A stretch of 64,000 nucleotides of DNA, taken from the NCBI GenBank assembly GCA_963790085.1, contig CAWBNH010000006.1, positions 496,001-560,000 on the forward strand, written 5' to 3'. The notes under the pieces are model-generated. The model saw only the letters and a program-made list of their open reading frames with translations, was not told the DNA's origin and searched no databases. Position 1 is the stretch's first letter, and the number at the start of each line of letters is the position of its first letter. The stretch is from CAXMST01 sp963790085. GTDB lineage: Bacteria; Actinomycetota; Thermoleophilia; Solirubrobacterales; 70-9. Position numbers and translations under genes: made by a program. Shown here one piece after another: positions 50,002 to 59,075 of the stretch.

Positions 50002-52044
50002 ATGCCCCTCGGGGAGGTAGTGATCGATGGAATCGCCGAGGTCGTTCTCGCGGTCTCGGTGCTGCTCGCGGTCGCCTCCCTGCTCGCGGTGCTCACCAGC
50101 GGCACCCGGGTGCCGCTGACCCTGCTGCTGGTGATCGTCGGCTTCACGGGCGGCGAGCTCGCCCGGGGGGCCGGCGTAGAGCTGCCGCTCGAGGGCGAGA
50201 CCTTCCACGACGTGCTGCTGTTCGCGTTCCTGCCGGCACTGGTCTTCGAGGCAGCGCTCAGCCTTCCCGCCCGGGTGTTCATGAAGAACCTGATGCCGAT
50301 CCTCGCGCTCGCGGTCGTCGCGCTCGCGATGGCGACGGTGCTGGTCGGGCTGATGGTCCACTTCGGCCTCGGTATCTCGCTGACCGCCGCACTGCTGTTC
50401 GGAGCCCTGATCTCGGCTACCGACCCGGTTGCGGTCACGGCGACCTTCCGAGAGCTCGGCGTACCGAACCGCCTCCTGGTGCTCGTCGAGGGCGAGTCGC
50501 TGCTCAACGACGGGATCGCGATCGTGCTGTTCAACATCCTGCTCGTCGCTGCGCTCGGGACCGAGCAGGTCGGCGTCGCCGAGGGCGTGCTCGAGTTCCT
50601 CTGGGTGTTCCTGGGTGGAGCTGCTCTCGGCGCGATCCTCGGTCTCGGCGTCGCCGAGCTCGCTGGTCGCCTCGGCCGGCTGCCGTCGACGGCGCTGACA
50701 GTCGCCCTCGCCTACGGAGCGTTCGCCGCCGGTGAGGAGATCCTCGGCTTCAGCGGAGTCATGGCGTCGGTCTCGGCCGGACTCGTGCTCGCCGCCTTCG
50801 CCCACACGCTGATCCCGAAGGCGGAGGTCGAGACCTGGCACACGTTCTGGGAGTCGTTCGCGTTCATCGCCAACGGCGTGCTCTTCCTGCTGATCGGGGT
50901 CGTGATCGACGCCGGGCTGATCGTCGACAACCTCGACGCGATCGCGATCGCGATCCTGGCGGTCGCGATCTCACGGCCGCTGGCGATACTCCCGGTGATG
51001 CCGCTGGTCACGCGGCTGACGCGGCTGCCGGAGATCAGCCGCCAGAACGAGCTGGTCCTCGTCTGGGGCGGGCTGCGCGGGGGCGTTGCCCTGGCGCTGG
51101 CACTCTCGATCCCAGATGCGCTCCCCGAGCAGGAGACCTTCGTGGCGATGACCGCGGCTGTCGTCGTCGCGAGCCTGCTGATCAACGCGACGACGATCGA
51201 GGCGCTCGTCCGCTATCTGGGACTTCACAGGCCGGACCGGATCGGCCGCTTCGTTGCCGCCGCCGCTCGCTTCGACGGAGCGGCGTCGGCACGGGAGGAG
51301 CTGCACGAGATCGCGGCCAACTCGGAGATCGAGGCGCGCCTCCGGGAGGTCGAGCAGGCGGCCGCCGAGGAGATCGCGGCGCTGGGGATGACCGACGACG
51401 AGCACTACCAGGCGATGCTCCGGCGCGGGCTCGCCGTCGAGCGACGGACGCTGGAGGAGCTGATCGACGAAGGCCTCGTCCCTCAATGGCACGGCCGCGT
51501 CGCCCTCTACGCCCTCGAGGACGTGATCGACGAGCTGCAGCTGGGGCGGGAGCCGCACCGCGGCCTGTTCGAGGTCCGCGGGCTGGGCCGGATCGTCTAC
51601 GTGACGGCCCGTCGTATCCACGTCGGCAGGATGACAGCCGAGAAGTGGGTTGAGCTCGCCTTCCGGGACTCGAGCGCCCGGATCCGGGCAACCGGAGACG
51701 CGTCTGAGGCAATCGGCGTCCTCGCCCGCTGCTCCGCGGTGCCGGAGGCGGCGGTCGTCCGCGCCCGCGGTCGCTTCGATCGCTGGCAAGCCAAGTCGAT
51801 CGAGGACCTGCACGGTCTGATCGCGAGGGCGGACCAGACGGCGGTGGCGAGCGCCGAGCGCCACTACGCCGCCGACCTCGGTCGGATCGCCTCCGAGCGG
51901 GAGCTCCGGCACCTCGCCGACCTCGGCTTGGTGAGCGCGGTGGCGGTCGAGCATGCCGCTGAGCAGGTAGCCGCCCACCTGGCCGCGTGCGAGCGAAGCC
52001 GCTACGCCGTCGCGATCGACGAGCAGGAGGACGTCGGCGCCTGA
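50002..52044 (+). CDS. CPA1-family Na+/H+ antiporter (NhaP/NhaG-like)
   Basis: A 680-residue antiporter. The N-terminal 400 residues contain about twelve membrane helices with the ion-binding motif SATDPVAVTA and the following VEGESLLNDGIAIVLF, both diagnostic of CPA1 exchangers. The arginine helix region VWGGLRGGVALALALS is also present. A cytoplasmic C-terminal domain of about 270 residues with helical and charged composition (from PDRIGRFVAAAARF onwards) is probably regulatory. Starts 54 bp downstream of the acyl-CoA synthetase. Probably maintains pH or sodium homeostasis. Confidence 0.9.
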   Translation: MPLGEVVIDGIAEVVLAVSVLLAVASLLAVLTSGTRVPLTLLLVIVGFTGGELARGAGVELPLEGETFHDVLLFAFLPALVFEAALSLPARVFMKNLMPILALAVVALAMATVLVGLMVHFGLGISLTAALLFGALISATDPVAVTATFRELGVPNRLLVLVEGESLLNDGIAIVLFNILLVAALGTEQVGVAEGVLEFLWVFLGGAALGAILGLGVAELAGRLGRLPSTALTVALAYGAFAAGEEILGFSGVMASVSAGLVLAAFAHTLIPKAEVETWHTFWESFAFIANGVLFLLIGVVIDAGLIVDNLDAIAIAILAVAISRPLAILPVMPLVTRLTRLPEISRQNELVLVWGGLRGGVALALALSIPDALPEQETFVAMTAAVVVASLLINATTIEALVRYLGLHRPDRIGRFVAAAARFDGAASAREELHEIAANSEIEARLREVEQAAAEEIAALGMTDDEHYQAMLRRGLAVERRTLEELIDEGLVPQWHGRVALYALEDVIDELQLGREPHRGLFEVRGLGRIVYVTARRIHVGRMTAEKWVELAFRDSSARIRATGDASEAIGVLARCSAVPEAAVVRARGRFDRWQAKSIEDLHGLIARADQTAVASAERHYAADLGRIASERELRHLADLGLVSAVAVEHAAEQVAAHLAACERSRYAVAIDEQEDVGA

Positions 52045-52171
52045 GCGAGCTTCAGCCGGCACCGCAACTCCGACGTCCTGATAGGTTTCCAAGCCGTAGC
52101 TCGCCCAGGAGAGCGATCCAGCCGTCGGTCCCGCGGGGATCGGAAACGACAACGATCGAGGTTTGACTTAG

Positions 52172-53514
52172 ATGAAGAGGTTTCTGATCGTCGCTTGCTC
52201 AGTGCTCGCGGTCGCGGGATTGACCGCAGCGCTGCCGGCCACCGCCGCAGCCAAGAAGAACAAGAAGACGCTCACCGTCTGCAAGTTCGGCTGTGACCAG
52301 AAGAAGATCCAGAAGGCGGTCGACAAGCTGAAGGGCAAGAAGAACGCGACGGTCAAGGTCAAGCCCGGCACCTACAAGGAGGGCGTGATCGTCGAGGGCT
52401 CCAAGTACAACGGCCTGACGATCAGGGGCACGAAGAAGAACGCGAAGAAGGTCGTGCTCGAGGGCAAGAACGCGAAGAACGAGAACGGTCTCGCGCAGAA
52501 CGGGGTCGAGGTGATCGGCGCCAACAACGTGACCGTCAAGAACATGACCGCGCAGAACTACGCGACCAACGGGTTCTTCTACCACGACTGCAAGAACTAC
52601 ACGATGACCAACCTGCGGGCCAAGTTCAACCGCTCCTACGGCCTCTATGCGTTCGAGTGCAAGGGCGGCGAGATGAGCAAGTCGGAGGCCTGGGGCCACG
52701 GCGACTCCGGCTACTACGTCGGCGCCAGCCCGATCCAGAACAAGAACCCGAAGAAGAACGTCCTGAAGAAGCTGGAGGCGTACAAGAACGTGCTCGGCTT
52801 CTCCGGCACGAACGCCCACTACGTGACGATCAAGGACTCCTACTTCTACAACAACGGAGCGGGGATCGTCCCGAACACGCTCGACGTCGAGCCCTACGAG
52901 CCGGCCGGCCAGGGCGTGATCAAGGACAACTACATCTTCTGGAACAACTTCAACTACTTCCTGCCGAACTCGCCCGTCGGCACGGTCGGCACCGGCGGCC
53001 TCGGCGAGGTCGGCGGCAATCCGATCAACTACCCGACCGGGGTCGGCGTGGTGCTGTTCGGCACCGACGACTGGGAGGTCAAGAACAACGAGATCTTCGG
53101 CAACTTCAAGTGGGGCTCCGCCGTGTTCTCGGATCCGTTCAACGACGGCGACGACGGCGTCGCCACGAACAACACGCTGAGGAACAACAAGAACGGTCGC
53201 GGTGGCACCGACACGAACGCGGTCGACTACTTCAGCGACGGGTCCGGGTCAACAACTGCTACTCCAACAACGTCAGCGCGACGCTGGACCCGAGCGAACC
53301 GGGCGGAGCGGTCTGGCCGACTCTACCCCGCGTGCCCGCCAACGGGCGGCAGCGGCACCAGCCCCGGCGACGTCGGTCAGCAGATCATCGACCTGCTCGG
53401 TTACGTGACCTCGAACCCGTTCGAGACGCAGCAGTGCTCGTGGACCGAGCACCCGCACCCGCCGTTCGAGGACTTCAAGCCGTACGAGCTGAGCCCGGCC
53501 CCGACTGCCCCTGA
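52172..53514 (+). CDS. Secreted right-handed beta-helix protein, with three apparent frameshifts
   Basis: A signal peptide (residues about 1-27, cleavage after TAAA) leads into a lysine-rich start and a series of parallel beta-helix repeats with NVTVKNMTAQNYATNGFFYH and similar turns, as in NosD/C5-epimerase-type proteins. A paralogue lies at 55855. Comparison shows single-base shifts: a missing base after 53250, an extra base at 53320 that restores the frame, and a missing base near 53493. Reading through the last gives a tail PGPDCP and stop at 53512-53514, matching the paralogue's end and sitting 20 bp before the next gene. Without corrections, the open frame would run to 54508 through two unrelated genes. 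No enzymatic residues identified. Confidence 0.75.
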
Positions 53515-53534
53515 TCAGAACAAGGAGAGAAGCG

Positions 53535-53957
53535 ATGAGCAAGACAACGACGCGCGGGATGCTTGTGGCCCTGATCGCGGCGATCGCCCTGGTGGTCGTG
53601 GCCCCGATCGGCAACGCGGCCGGTCCCGGCCCGACGGCGGACATCGCCGGCAAGAGCAAGTGCAAGAAGTCGAAGAAGACGAAGAAGATCAAGGTCGGCG
53701 ACGACTTCTTCGCGCCGTCGAAGACGAGTGTCAAGAAGTGCACGAAGGTGAAGTGGAAGTGGCTTCCCGAGAACCTGAACCCGCACAACGTGACCCTGAC
53801 CAGCGGCCCGAAGAAGGTCAAGAAGAAGGACTTCAAGTCGGCGACCGGCTCGATCGGCGTCAAGTTCAACCGGACGCTGGAGAAGACCGGCAAGTACAAG
53901 TTCGTCTGCACGATCCACCGCACGGTGATGACCCAGACGATCACGGTCAAGAAGTAG
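53535..53957 (+). CDS. Secreted cupredoxin (plastocyanin/azurin-like), copy A
   Basis: A 140-residue blue-copper-type protein with an N-terminal signal segment (about residues 9-30). The lysine-rich mature protein has the single-domain cupredoxin ligand set H84 (LNPHNVTL), C125, H128 and M132 in FVCTIHRTVM, spaced as in azurin. VGDDFFAPS is the family's typical first strand. It would carry electrons outside the cytoplasm, possibly to the multicopper oxidase encoded 3 bp downstream. AGGAG precedes the ATG. Confidence 0.88.
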   Translation: MSKTTTRGMLVALIAAIALVVVAPIGNAAGPGPTADIAGKSKCKKSKKTKKIKVGDDFFAPSKTSVKKCTKVKWKWLPENLNPHNVTLTSGPKKVKKKDFKSATGSIGVKFNRTLEKTGKYKFVCTIHRTVMTQTITVKK

Positions 53958-53960
53958 CCG

Positions 53961-55004
53961 ATGGCCGGGCCCCCGGTGGATCGACGTCAGTTCCTCGCAG
54001 CCGGCGGCGGCGGGCTGCTGCTCTGCACGCTCGGCGGGCAGGAGATACGCAACGACCGCGAGGCCGACGTCGAGAGCCTCAGTCGCGAGATCGAGGTCCC
54101 GCCCAAGGTCAGGGCCGCCGGCGCCGGCGGGGCCGCGTCGGCGCCGGCGGTGTTCACCGCATCCGGCGGCAAGCGGCGCGAGTACTGGATCAAGGCCGAG
54201 CAACGGCGCTGGAACATCGTCCCCAAGGGACGCGACCAGATGCTCAGCAAGAAGGTCAAGGGGAAGACCAAGTTCAATGCCTTCGGCTACCGCGCCTACA
54301 CTCCCGGCTTCGCCAGCCCGATCGGCAAGGCGAAGATCCCGGGGCCGCTGATCGAGGCCGAGGTCGGCGACACGATCGTCGTCAACTTCCAGAACACGCT
54401 GAGCTCGCCGGTGACGATCCACCCGCACGGAGTCCAGTACTCGATCGAGATGGACGGGGCCTACAAGGGCAAGTACACCGACCCCGGCGGCTTCGTCCAG
54501 CAGGGTGAGACCTATCAGTACGTCTGGGAGGCGACCCCAGAGACGGTCGGCGCCTGGTTCTACCACGACCACGGGCCGCTCGACCCGATCCCCATCTACA
54601 AGGGATTGTTCGGGCCGATCATCGTCCGCGAGAAGGGCGCCACCCCGCCGGACAAGGAGTTCTTCGTCGCCTTCCACTCCTTCCAGCCCGTCGCCACCGG
54701 CCTCAACCAGCCGTTCTGGTGCATGAACGGCCGCGCCTACACCGGCAACACCGAGAACCTCCGGGCCCGGGTCGGACAACGGGTCGCCTGGCACGTCTAC
54801 GGCATCGACAACGAGTTCCACACCTTCCACATCCACGGCCGCCGCTGGAACGACCGCGGCAAGATGGTCGACAACGTGACGCTCGGGCCCGGTGACACGG
54901 TCAGCGCCGAATACGTCGAGGACAACCCGGGTCGCTGGCTCTACCACTGCCACGTGTTCAGCCATCTCCACCAGGGGATGACCGGGTGGTACATCGTCGA
55001 GTGA
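53961..55004 (+). CDS. Two-domain multicopper oxidase (small-laccase-like)
   Basis: A 347-residue exported oxidase. The N-terminus has a twin-arginine-like DRRQFLAAGGGGLLL signal. All four copper motifs are present: HPHG (H154, H156), HDHG (H202, H204), HTFHIHG (H287, H290, H292), and HCHVFSHLHQGM (H329, C330, H331, H335, M340). The type 1 copper cysteine occurs only in the second domain, as in type B two-domain laccases (SLAC-like), which work as trimers. It oxidises a phenolic, metal or cupredoxin substrate with oxygen. It lies between two cupredoxin genes with minimal spacing. Confidence 0.92.
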   Translation: MAGPPVDRRQFLAAGGGGLLLCTLGGQEIRNDREADVESLSREIEVPPKVRAAGAGGAASAPAVFTASGGKRREYWIKAEQRRWNIVPKGRDQMLSKKVKGKTKFNAFGYRAYTPGFASPIGKAKIPGPLIEAEVGDTIVVNFQNTLSSPVTIHPHGVQYSIEMDGAYKGKYTDPGGFVQQGETYQYVWEATPETVGAWFYHDHGPLDPIPIYKGLFGPIIVREKGATPPDKEFFVAFHSFQPVATGLNQPFWCMNGRAYTGNTENLRARVGQRVAWHVYGIDNEFHTFHIHGRRWNDRGKMVDNVTLGPGDTVSAEYVEDNPGRWLYHCHVFSHLHQGMTGWYIVE

Positions 55005-55741
55005 GCCGGCTCGTCCGTGTCCTGCCGCTGCTCGCGGCGGGTGTGCTTCTGGTTCCCGCGGCGGCCTCCGCCGAGAACCGACGGATATCGATCAGCAACT
55101 ACGCCTGGTCGGACCAGGACTTCACGATCGACCGCGGCGAGCACGTCAGCTGGTACTGGATCGGGCCCGACACGATGCACTCGATAACCGGCGACTCGCC
55201 CGATGCCAAGGGGATCGACTCAGACCCGCAGACCAATCAGCCCCAGCACAAGATCGGCGACACGTTCAGAGTCGACTTCGACAACCCTGGGACCTACAGC
55301 TTCCGCTGCAAGCTGCACTCGACGGTGAACGGAACGGTGACCGTCTCCTCGACCCCGGGCGACCCGATCACCGAGCCGGACCCGATCCCCAGGAGCAAGG
55401 TCGATCTGGAGGCTCCGAACCTCCGCGACCTGCGCCTCGGCAGCACGACGGTGCGGCGCAAGGGGACGTCGATGAAGTACTCGATCAACGAGCGGGCCCG
55501 GATCGAGGTCGAGTACTTGCGGAGCAAGCGCCGGGGCGGCCGGCAGTTCGCCGGCTACGCTCGCTACAAGGGCGGCCACATCGGCGCCAACGGGCTGCGG
55601 TTCGGAATCAGGCGGACCAACTTCCCGGCGCGCCCGGGCCGCTACCTCGCCAAGGTCCGGGCGATCGACAAGGCGGCCAACGCCACGCGGCCGTTCAAGC
55701 TGCGATTCCGGATCGTTCGCGCCGGCAATCGCGCCGGCTGA
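55001..55741 (+). CDS. Secreted cupredoxin with C-terminal extension, copy B
   Basis: A 246-residue exported protein from the GTG at 55001, which overlaps the oxidase stop by 4 bp. Signal peptide about residues 1-24. The cupredoxin domain (about 27-118) has H60 (MHSITGD), C103 and H106 in FRCKLHSTVN. The axial ligand position, methionine in copy A, is asparagine (N110), so the copper site would be altered in redox potential or type. The second half (about 135-240) is a basic, repeat-poor domain of unknown kind ending in basic residues. Part of the same transcript as the oxidase. Confidence 0.85.
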   Translation: MSRLVRVLPLLAAGVLLVPAAASAENRRISISNYAWSDQDFTIDRGEHVSWYWIGPDTMHSITGDSPDAKGIDSDPQTNQPQHKIGDTFRVDFDNPGTYSFRCKLHSTVNGTVTVSSTPGDPITEPDPIPRSKVDLEAPNLRDLRLGSTTVRRKGTSMKYSINERARIEVEYLRSKRRGGRQFAGYARYKGGHIGANGLRFGIRRTNFPARPGRYLAKVRAIDKAANATRPFKLRFRIVRAGNRAG

Positions 55742-55780
55742 TCGGTGACGGCGCTCTTGAGCCGTCTGATACTTTTCGCC

Positions 55781-55805
55781 CGTTGCCCGGCAGCGCTGGG
55801 CAACG
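55781..55805. terminator. Hairpin before the second beta-helix gene
   Basis: CGTTGCCCGGC and GCTGGGCAACG pair over 11 bp with one mismatch around AGC, 40 bp after the copy B cupredoxin stop. It may terminate the first copper operon, or act as an attenuator for the downstream beta-helix gene (start 55855). Confidence 0.5.
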
Positions 55806-55854
55806 GAGCGCCGGCTCCGACGAGTCCGGCAGGGAGCCACCAGGAGAGGGAGAG

Positions 55855-57231
55855 ATGAAGAGGTTTCTGATCGTCGCCTGTTCAGTGTTCGCGGTCGCGG
55901 GATTGACCGTGGCGCTGCCGGCCGCCGCCGCAGCCAAGAAGAACAAGAAGACCTACACCGTCTGCAAGTTCGGCTGTAAGTACAAGAAGATCCAGAAGGC
56001 GGTCGACAAGGCGAAGGGCAAGAAGAACGCGACGATCAAGGTCAAGCCCGGCACCTACAGGGAGGGCGTGATCGTAGAGGGCCACAAGTACGACGGCCTG
56101 ACGATCAAGGGCACGAAGAAGAACGCGAAGAAGGTCGTGCTCGAGGGCAAGAACGCGAAGAGCCCGGCCGGGGTCGCCCAGAACGGGATCGAGGGGATCG
56201 ACGTCAAGAACATGACGGTCAAGAACATGACCGTGCAGAACTACACGACGAACGGCGTCTTCTTCCGCGACTCGGACCCGAAGGTCGGCGGCAAGAACGA
56301 CTGCAAGAACTACCTGATGAAGAATCTGATCGCGTCGTTCAACCGCTCCTACGGCCTGTTCGCGTTCGGCTGCGTCGGCGGCCGGATGACCGACTCGGTC
56401 GGTGTCGGCCACGGCGACTCGGCCTTCTACGTCGGCGCGACCCCGCCGCAGAAGAAGCCGAAGGAGACCGAGCTCGACCACCTCGAGGCCTACCTCAACA
56501 TCCAGGGCTTCTCGGGCACCAACTCTCGGTATCTCGACATCCACCACAGCGACTGGTACAACAACGGCATCGGGCTGACGCCGAACACGCTCGACTCCGA
56601 GCCGTTCGAGCCGAGCGAGGAAAACGTGATCCGGAAGAACAACATCTTCTGGAACAACCTCAACTACTACCTGCCGGATTCCCCGGTGAAGACGATCTCG
56701 AACGGGCTCGGCGAGGTCGGTGGGACGACGGTCAACTTCCCGACGGGCATCGGGGTCGTGGTCTACGGCTCCCAGGCTTGGACGGTCAAGAACAACAACA
56801 TCTTCGGCAACTTCAAGTGGGGCACCGGCGCCTTCTCGGACGGCGGCATCATCAATGAGGGTGACGACGCGCTGAGCAAGGACAACATGTTCGTCAACAA
56901 CAAGATGGGCCGGGGCGGATCGGACCTGAACGGGTACGACTTCTTCAGCGACGGCTCGGGGAGCGGCAACTGCTACTCGGGCAACAGCACCTCGACGTTC
57001 GACCCGAGTGGCACTGCGACGGACGAGTTCCTGTACCCGACCTGCCCGGCGCCACCAACGTCGGGAACAGGGACCAGCACGGGCGACGGGACGCAGTTCG
57101 GCGAGGTGGTCGAGTACGTGCTGAGCGATCCGCCGGAGACCCAGCAGTGCTCTTGGAAGGAGCACCCGCACCCGAAGTACAAGAAGTACGAGCCCTACGA
57201 GGTGACGCCCGGCCCGGTCTGCCCCACGTGA
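55855..57231 (+). CDS. Secreted right-handed beta-helix protein (intact paralogue)
   Basis: A 458-residue exported protein. The ATG at 55855 follows GGAGAGGGAG. Signal peptide about residues 1-27, followed by AKKNKKTYTVCKFGC, with a conserved CKFGC element shared with the first copy. Parallel beta-helix repeats run to about residue 370, with DGLTIKGTKKNAKKVVLEGK, NGVFFRDSDP, and NRSYGLFAFGC turns. The C-terminal 80 residues hold FSDGSGSGNCYSGN, TQQCSWKEHPHP and YEPYEVTPGPVCPT, where CSWKEHPHP could bind metal (two His, one Cys). It overlaps the third cupredoxin by GTGA. Function unknown; structural or metal-linked. Confidence 0.85.
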   Translation: MKRFLIVACSVFAVAGLTVALPAAAAAKKNKKTYTVCKFGCKYKKIQKAVDKAKGKKNATIKVKPGTYREGVIVEGHKYDGLTIKGTKKNAKKVVLEGKNAKSPAGVAQNGIEGIDVKNMTVKNMTVQNYTTNGVFFRDSDPKVGGKNDCKNYLMKNLIASFNRSYGLFAFGCVGGRMTDSVGVGHGDSAFYVGATPPQKKPKETELDHLEAYLNIQGFSGTNSRYLDIHHSDWYNNGIGLTPNTLDSEPFEPSEENVIRKNNIFWNNLNYYLPDSPVKTISNGLGEVGGTTVNFPTGIGVVVYGSQAWTVKNNNIFGNFKWGTGAFSDGGIINEGDDALSKDNMFVNNKMGRGGSDLNGYDFFSDGSGSGNCYSGNSTSTFDPSGTATDEFLYPTCPAPPTSGTGTSTGDGTQFGEVVEYVLSDPPETQQCSWKEHPHPKYKKYEPYEVTPGPVCPT

Positions 57232-57651
57232 GCGGGGGCAGACGGCTCAGGGTCGCGCTCGCGACCCTGATCGGGGCGAGCGCACTGCTCGCGGTGGCCC
57301 CGATCGGCAGCACCACCAGCGGGCCCGCAACCGCCGACGCGGCCGGCAAGGGCAAGTGCAGCTCCGGCGAGATTGCCAGGGTGAGGATCGGCGACGACTT
57401 CTTCGCGCCGAGCCGGATCACCGTCAGGCGCTGCGCGAGGATCAAGTGGCGCTGGCTGCCCGGCAACCTGCACGTTCACGACGTGACGCTTGCGCAGCGC
57501 CCCAGCGAAGGTCAAGAAGCGGCACTTCAAGTCGGGCTCGGGCTCGATCGGGCTCAAGTTCAGCCGCAGGCTGAAGCGGCCCGGCCGCTACGAGTTCGTC
57601 TGCTCCGTGCACCGCACGGTGATGAAGCTGACGATCGTCGTCCGCAGATAG
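57228..57651 (+). CDS. Secreted cupredoxin copy C, with apparent frameshift
   Basis: Starts at GTG 57228, overlapping the beta-helix stop by 4 bp. The first frame encodes a signal peptide, GDDFFAPS and LHVHDVTL (H84). After about position 57498 the homologous sequence continues in the next frame as PAKVKKRHFKSGSGSIGLKF and FVCSVHRTVM, ending at the TAG at 57649-57651. The shift occurs near the run of C residues at 57498-57503. With the frame restored it would be about 140 residues and carry C, H and M ligands in FVCSVHRTVM, very similar to copy A. Either a sequencing indel or a recent pseudogene. Confidence 0.72.
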
Positions 57652-57682
57652 CCGCCGGTGTAGACGCCGGTCGCGACACCGG

Positions 57683-58975
57683 CTAGCCGGTGTCGCCGCC
57701 CTGGCCGAGCAGCGCAGCGGTCGTCTGTTCGAAGACGCGCCGCCAGGCGGGAGCCTGGTCGCGCTCGCGCTCGACCTGATCGAGCACGTGCCGGATCCGG
57801 CGGGCCGAGATCTCGATCCCGTGACGCTCGGCGATCGCTTTGTAGCGCTCGTACTCGCGGGCGAGCCGCAGGGTGACCGACTCGAATCCGTGCTTGGCGA
57901 TCTGCAGTCGGGCGGCATAGTCCATGATCGACGTGCCGAACATCAGCTCATCGTCGAACTCCGGCTCGATCAGCAGGATGTCGACCCCGGGGTACCTGAT
58001 CTCCCATTCCTGGACGGCGCGGTGCAGGCGGTCGTGGGCGATCATCCGCAGAGCCTGGTTGGCGATCGCGACGAAGCCCATATCGGAGACGCGCCGGACC
58101 CGGGAGCCGAGGATCGTCGGGACCCGCTTGCCGAAGTCGTTGACAAACGGGACGATCGGGTTGACGACGACGATGAACTTGGCCCCGTTCTCGACGGCGA
58201 TGTCGACGTTGGTGGTCGAGCGGATGCCGCCGTCGACCATCTCCCTGCCCTTGATCTCGACCGGCTCGTAGACCAACGGCAGCGCGGTCGAGGCGGCGAC
58301 CGCGAGCGAGATCGGAATGTCCCGCCACTCGCCCTCGCCGAGCACCACCCGGTCGGTGGTGTCGAGGTCGGTCGCAGTCAGGTAGAGCTCGCGCTCGAGC
58401 ATCCGGAAGTCGTCGGTCCGGTCCGGGTCGGCCAGCATCTCGGCCACGTAGTCCTCGATCCCGTTGCCCCGGTAGAGCCCCTTGGGGAGCCCGGCGGCAA
58501 GGCCCTGGGCGACGTCCATGACCGAGACGTCACCGATCGTCGAGGCGAGCTGCCGGGCGACGCCGAGCAGCCGGAAGGGCAGCAGCGCCGCCGACTCGAC
58601 GAAGCCCCGGTAGTTCGGCCGCAGCAGCATGTTGAGATCCATGTCGCTGAGTGGCGACGGCAGGTTCTTGTTCAGGACCCGCATCATCTCTTCCGGGGTG
58701 ACGCCGTTGGCAACCGCCGCCGCAACGAAAGACCCGGCGCTGGTGCCGACGTAGACGTCGAACTCGTTGACCGTGCGGTTCACGGCCAACAGGTCGAAGG
58801 CGCGCAGGGCACCGATCTCGTAGACCGCCCCGGTGAACCCGCCCCCACCAAGCACGAGGGCGGTCTTCGACTGCCTCTTCCGGCGCGATCCCGCCGCGCG
58901 ACGGGCGGCCGGATCGAGCTTTACGACCTCGTTCACAGCCCCGAAAACTAGCAGGCTGGCCAGCCGACTTGACAC
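57683..58975 (-). CDS. Patatin-like phospholipase
   Basis: A 430-residue lipid hydrolase with the patatin fold. The oxyanion loop is LVLGGGGFTGAVYE, the nucleophile is S79 in VGTSAGS (GxSxG), and the catalytic aspartate lies in MVDGGIRSTTN. The protein has a catalytic Ser-Asp dyad rather than a triad. Likely a cytoplasmic acyl-ester hydrolase releasing fatty acids, which fits the beta-oxidation theme. GTG start at 58975; a second GTG at 58936 is possible. It is convergent with the copper island. Confidence 0.88.
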   Translation of the reverse strand: MSSRLASLLVFGAVNEVVKLDPAARRAAGSRRKRQSKTALVLGGGGFTGAVYEIGALRAFDLLAVNRTVNEFDVYVGTSAGSFVAAAVANGVTPEEMMRVLNKNLPSPLSDMDLNMLLRPNYRGFVESAALLPFRLLGVARQLASTIGDVSVMDVAQGLAAGLPKGLYRGNGIEDYVAEMLADPDRTDDFRMLERELYLTATDLDTTDRVVLGEGEWRDIPISLAVAASTALPLVYEPVEIKGREMVDGGIRSTTNVDIAVENGAKFIVVVNPIVPFVNDFGKRVPTILGSRVRRVSDMGFVAIANQALRMIAHDRLHRAVQEWEIRYPGVDILLIEPEFDDELMFGTSIMDYAARLQIAKHGFESVTLRLAREYERYKAIAERHGIEISARRIRHVLDQVERERDQAPAWRRVFEQTTAALLGQGGDTG

Positions 58976-59075
58976 CGCGTCGAATCAGTTGCGCCTCTGG
59001 TTTCGAGCTTGACCAGCCGAGATTCGGCGTAGCGAGGAGCCGCGCGGGGCGTGATCTCGGATAGAGTCGCGCCCA

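Noticed and set aside
52172..54508. A 778-codon continuous reading frame covering the beta-helix gene and downstream DNA
   Set aside because: Beyond about 53493 it reads out of frame through a cupredoxin and the multicopper oxidase, which have clear motifs in other frames; the product tail is compositionally random.
58969..58997. TTGACA near the patatin start as a promoter
   Set aside because: Points into the region before the USP-like gene but has no -10 match at suitable spacing.
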